This document shows positions 4,870 through 5,083 of a stretch of DNA of 5,083 nucleotides, piece after piece. The notes under the pieces were generated by a model. That model ran no database searches. It was not told the origin of the DNA and was given only the letters and a program-made list of their open reading frames with translations. The stretch is from NCBI GenBank assembly GCA_021850835.1, contig JAJZKS010000147.1, positions 1 through 5,083 on the forward strand, given 5' to 3'. Positions within the stretch are counted from its first letter, which is position 1; each line of letters begins with the position of its first letter. The stretch comes from Thermoplasmata archaeon. Its GTDB lineage: Archaea; Thermoplasmatota; Thermoplasmata; Thermoplasmatales; Thermoplasmataceae. The position numbers and the translations under genes are program-made.

Positions 4870-5083
4870 CTATTGTTCTGCCCCGGTAATGTGAACAGAA
4901 GGAAGATATTCCAGGAACCACTTCTTTGCTGAGTCTGCCACTTGTTCAAGCGCGCCCTCCTCCTCAAAGAGATGCGTGGCATTCCGGACAAGTTCCAGTT
5001 TCTTCGTGCAGTTCAGCTTCTCATAAGCCATTTCATTGAGTTCCACAACCTCATAATCCCTGGAGCCCACCAGAAGCAAAGTG
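4870..5083 (-). CDS. Alpha/beta hydrolase (dienelactone hydrolase-like), C-terminal part only
   Basis: The frame enters from the right edge with no start in the window and ends at TAG 4872-4870, leaving about 70 residues. They match the end of an alpha/beta-hydrolase fold. LLLVGSRDYEVVELN holds the strand followed by the loop with the catalytic acid (Asp, visible residue 9), and NATHLFEEEGALEQVA holds the catalytic His (visible residue 37), followed by the closing helix KKWFLEYL. The THLFEE-GALE pattern is characteristic of the dienelactone hydrolase-like group that in some prokaryotes is encoded next to, or fused with, a phosphoribosyltransferase. Whether such a domain lies upstream here cannot be seen, nor can the nucleophile. 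Such enzymes hydrolyse esters or related bonds in the cytoplasm; the substrate is unknown. The MFS gene follows on the same strand after about 200 nt with its own promoter, so co-transcription is unlikely. Confidence 0.82.
   Translation of the reverse strand, partial: TLLLVGSRDYEVVELNEMAYEKLNCTKKLELVRNATHLFEEEGALEQVADSAKKWFLEYLPSVHITGAEQ

Noticed and set aside
4724..4921. Minus-strand open frame of 65 codons beginning inside the hydrolase end
   Set aside because: It overlaps the supported hydrolase frame in another phase, covers the transporter promoter, and has no family-like content.
1..5083. CRISPR array or defence island
   Set aside because: No regularly spaced direct repeats and no nuclease, helicase or restriction-modification gene. 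The methyltransferase lacks the DPPY/NPPY motif of DNA adenine/N4-cytosine methyltransferases and the PCQ/ENV motifs of C5 enzymes.

Overview
The window is most likely archaeal DNA. Candidate promoters look like archaeal TATA boxes (TTTAAATAT, ATATACTAAT, CATAAATTT) rather than bacterial -35/-10 pairs. One gene looks leaderless and others carry a GGAGG-type ribosome binding site. The DNA is moderately AT-rich. The mix of a peptidase, a drug/solute-type MFS carrier and a lone methyltransferase would suit a heterotrophic archaeon such as a member of the Thermoplasmata, but that placement is inference and cannot be proved from this window.

Layout, left to right. (1) Positions 1-212, minus: 5' part of a ribbon-helix-helix (CopG/Arc-like) DNA-binding protein running off the left edge. 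(2) 213-526: non-coding, with a TATA-like box flanked by an 8-bp inverted repeat and two small hairpins. (3) 527-1312, minus: class I SAM-dependent methyltransferase of unknown substrate, with a TATA box placed for leaderless transcription from ATG 1312. (4) 1313-1815: intergenic; its left part holds a protein-like but broken reading frame on the minus strand, its right end the promoter and ribosome binding site of the next gene. (5) 1816-3012, plus: M20D-type zinc amidohydrolase/peptidase with all expected metal and catalytic residues. (6) 3013-3420: convergent intergenic region with a terminator-like hairpin for each flanking gene and an extended palindrome in between. (7) 3421-4668, minus: 12-TM-class MFS transporter starting at GTG behind a strong GGAGG site. 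(8) 4669-4869: intergenic with the transporter promoter and a dyad in its leader. (9) 4870-5083, minus: C-terminal end of an alpha/beta hydrolase (dienelactone hydrolase-like) that begins beyond the right edge.

The genes do not form an evident operon: each has its own promoter-like or terminator-like sequence and wide spacing. The amidohydrolase and the MFS carrier converge, so a shared role in taking up and hydrolysing a conjugated amino acid or peptide is possible but unsupported by shared transcription. I see no CRISPR array, complete insertion sequence, rRNA, intact tRNA or recognisable defence system. The most noteworthy unexplained material is the structured intergenic region 3198-3360, the eroded reading frame around 1287-1619 and the TATA box flanked by inverted repeats at 412-462.
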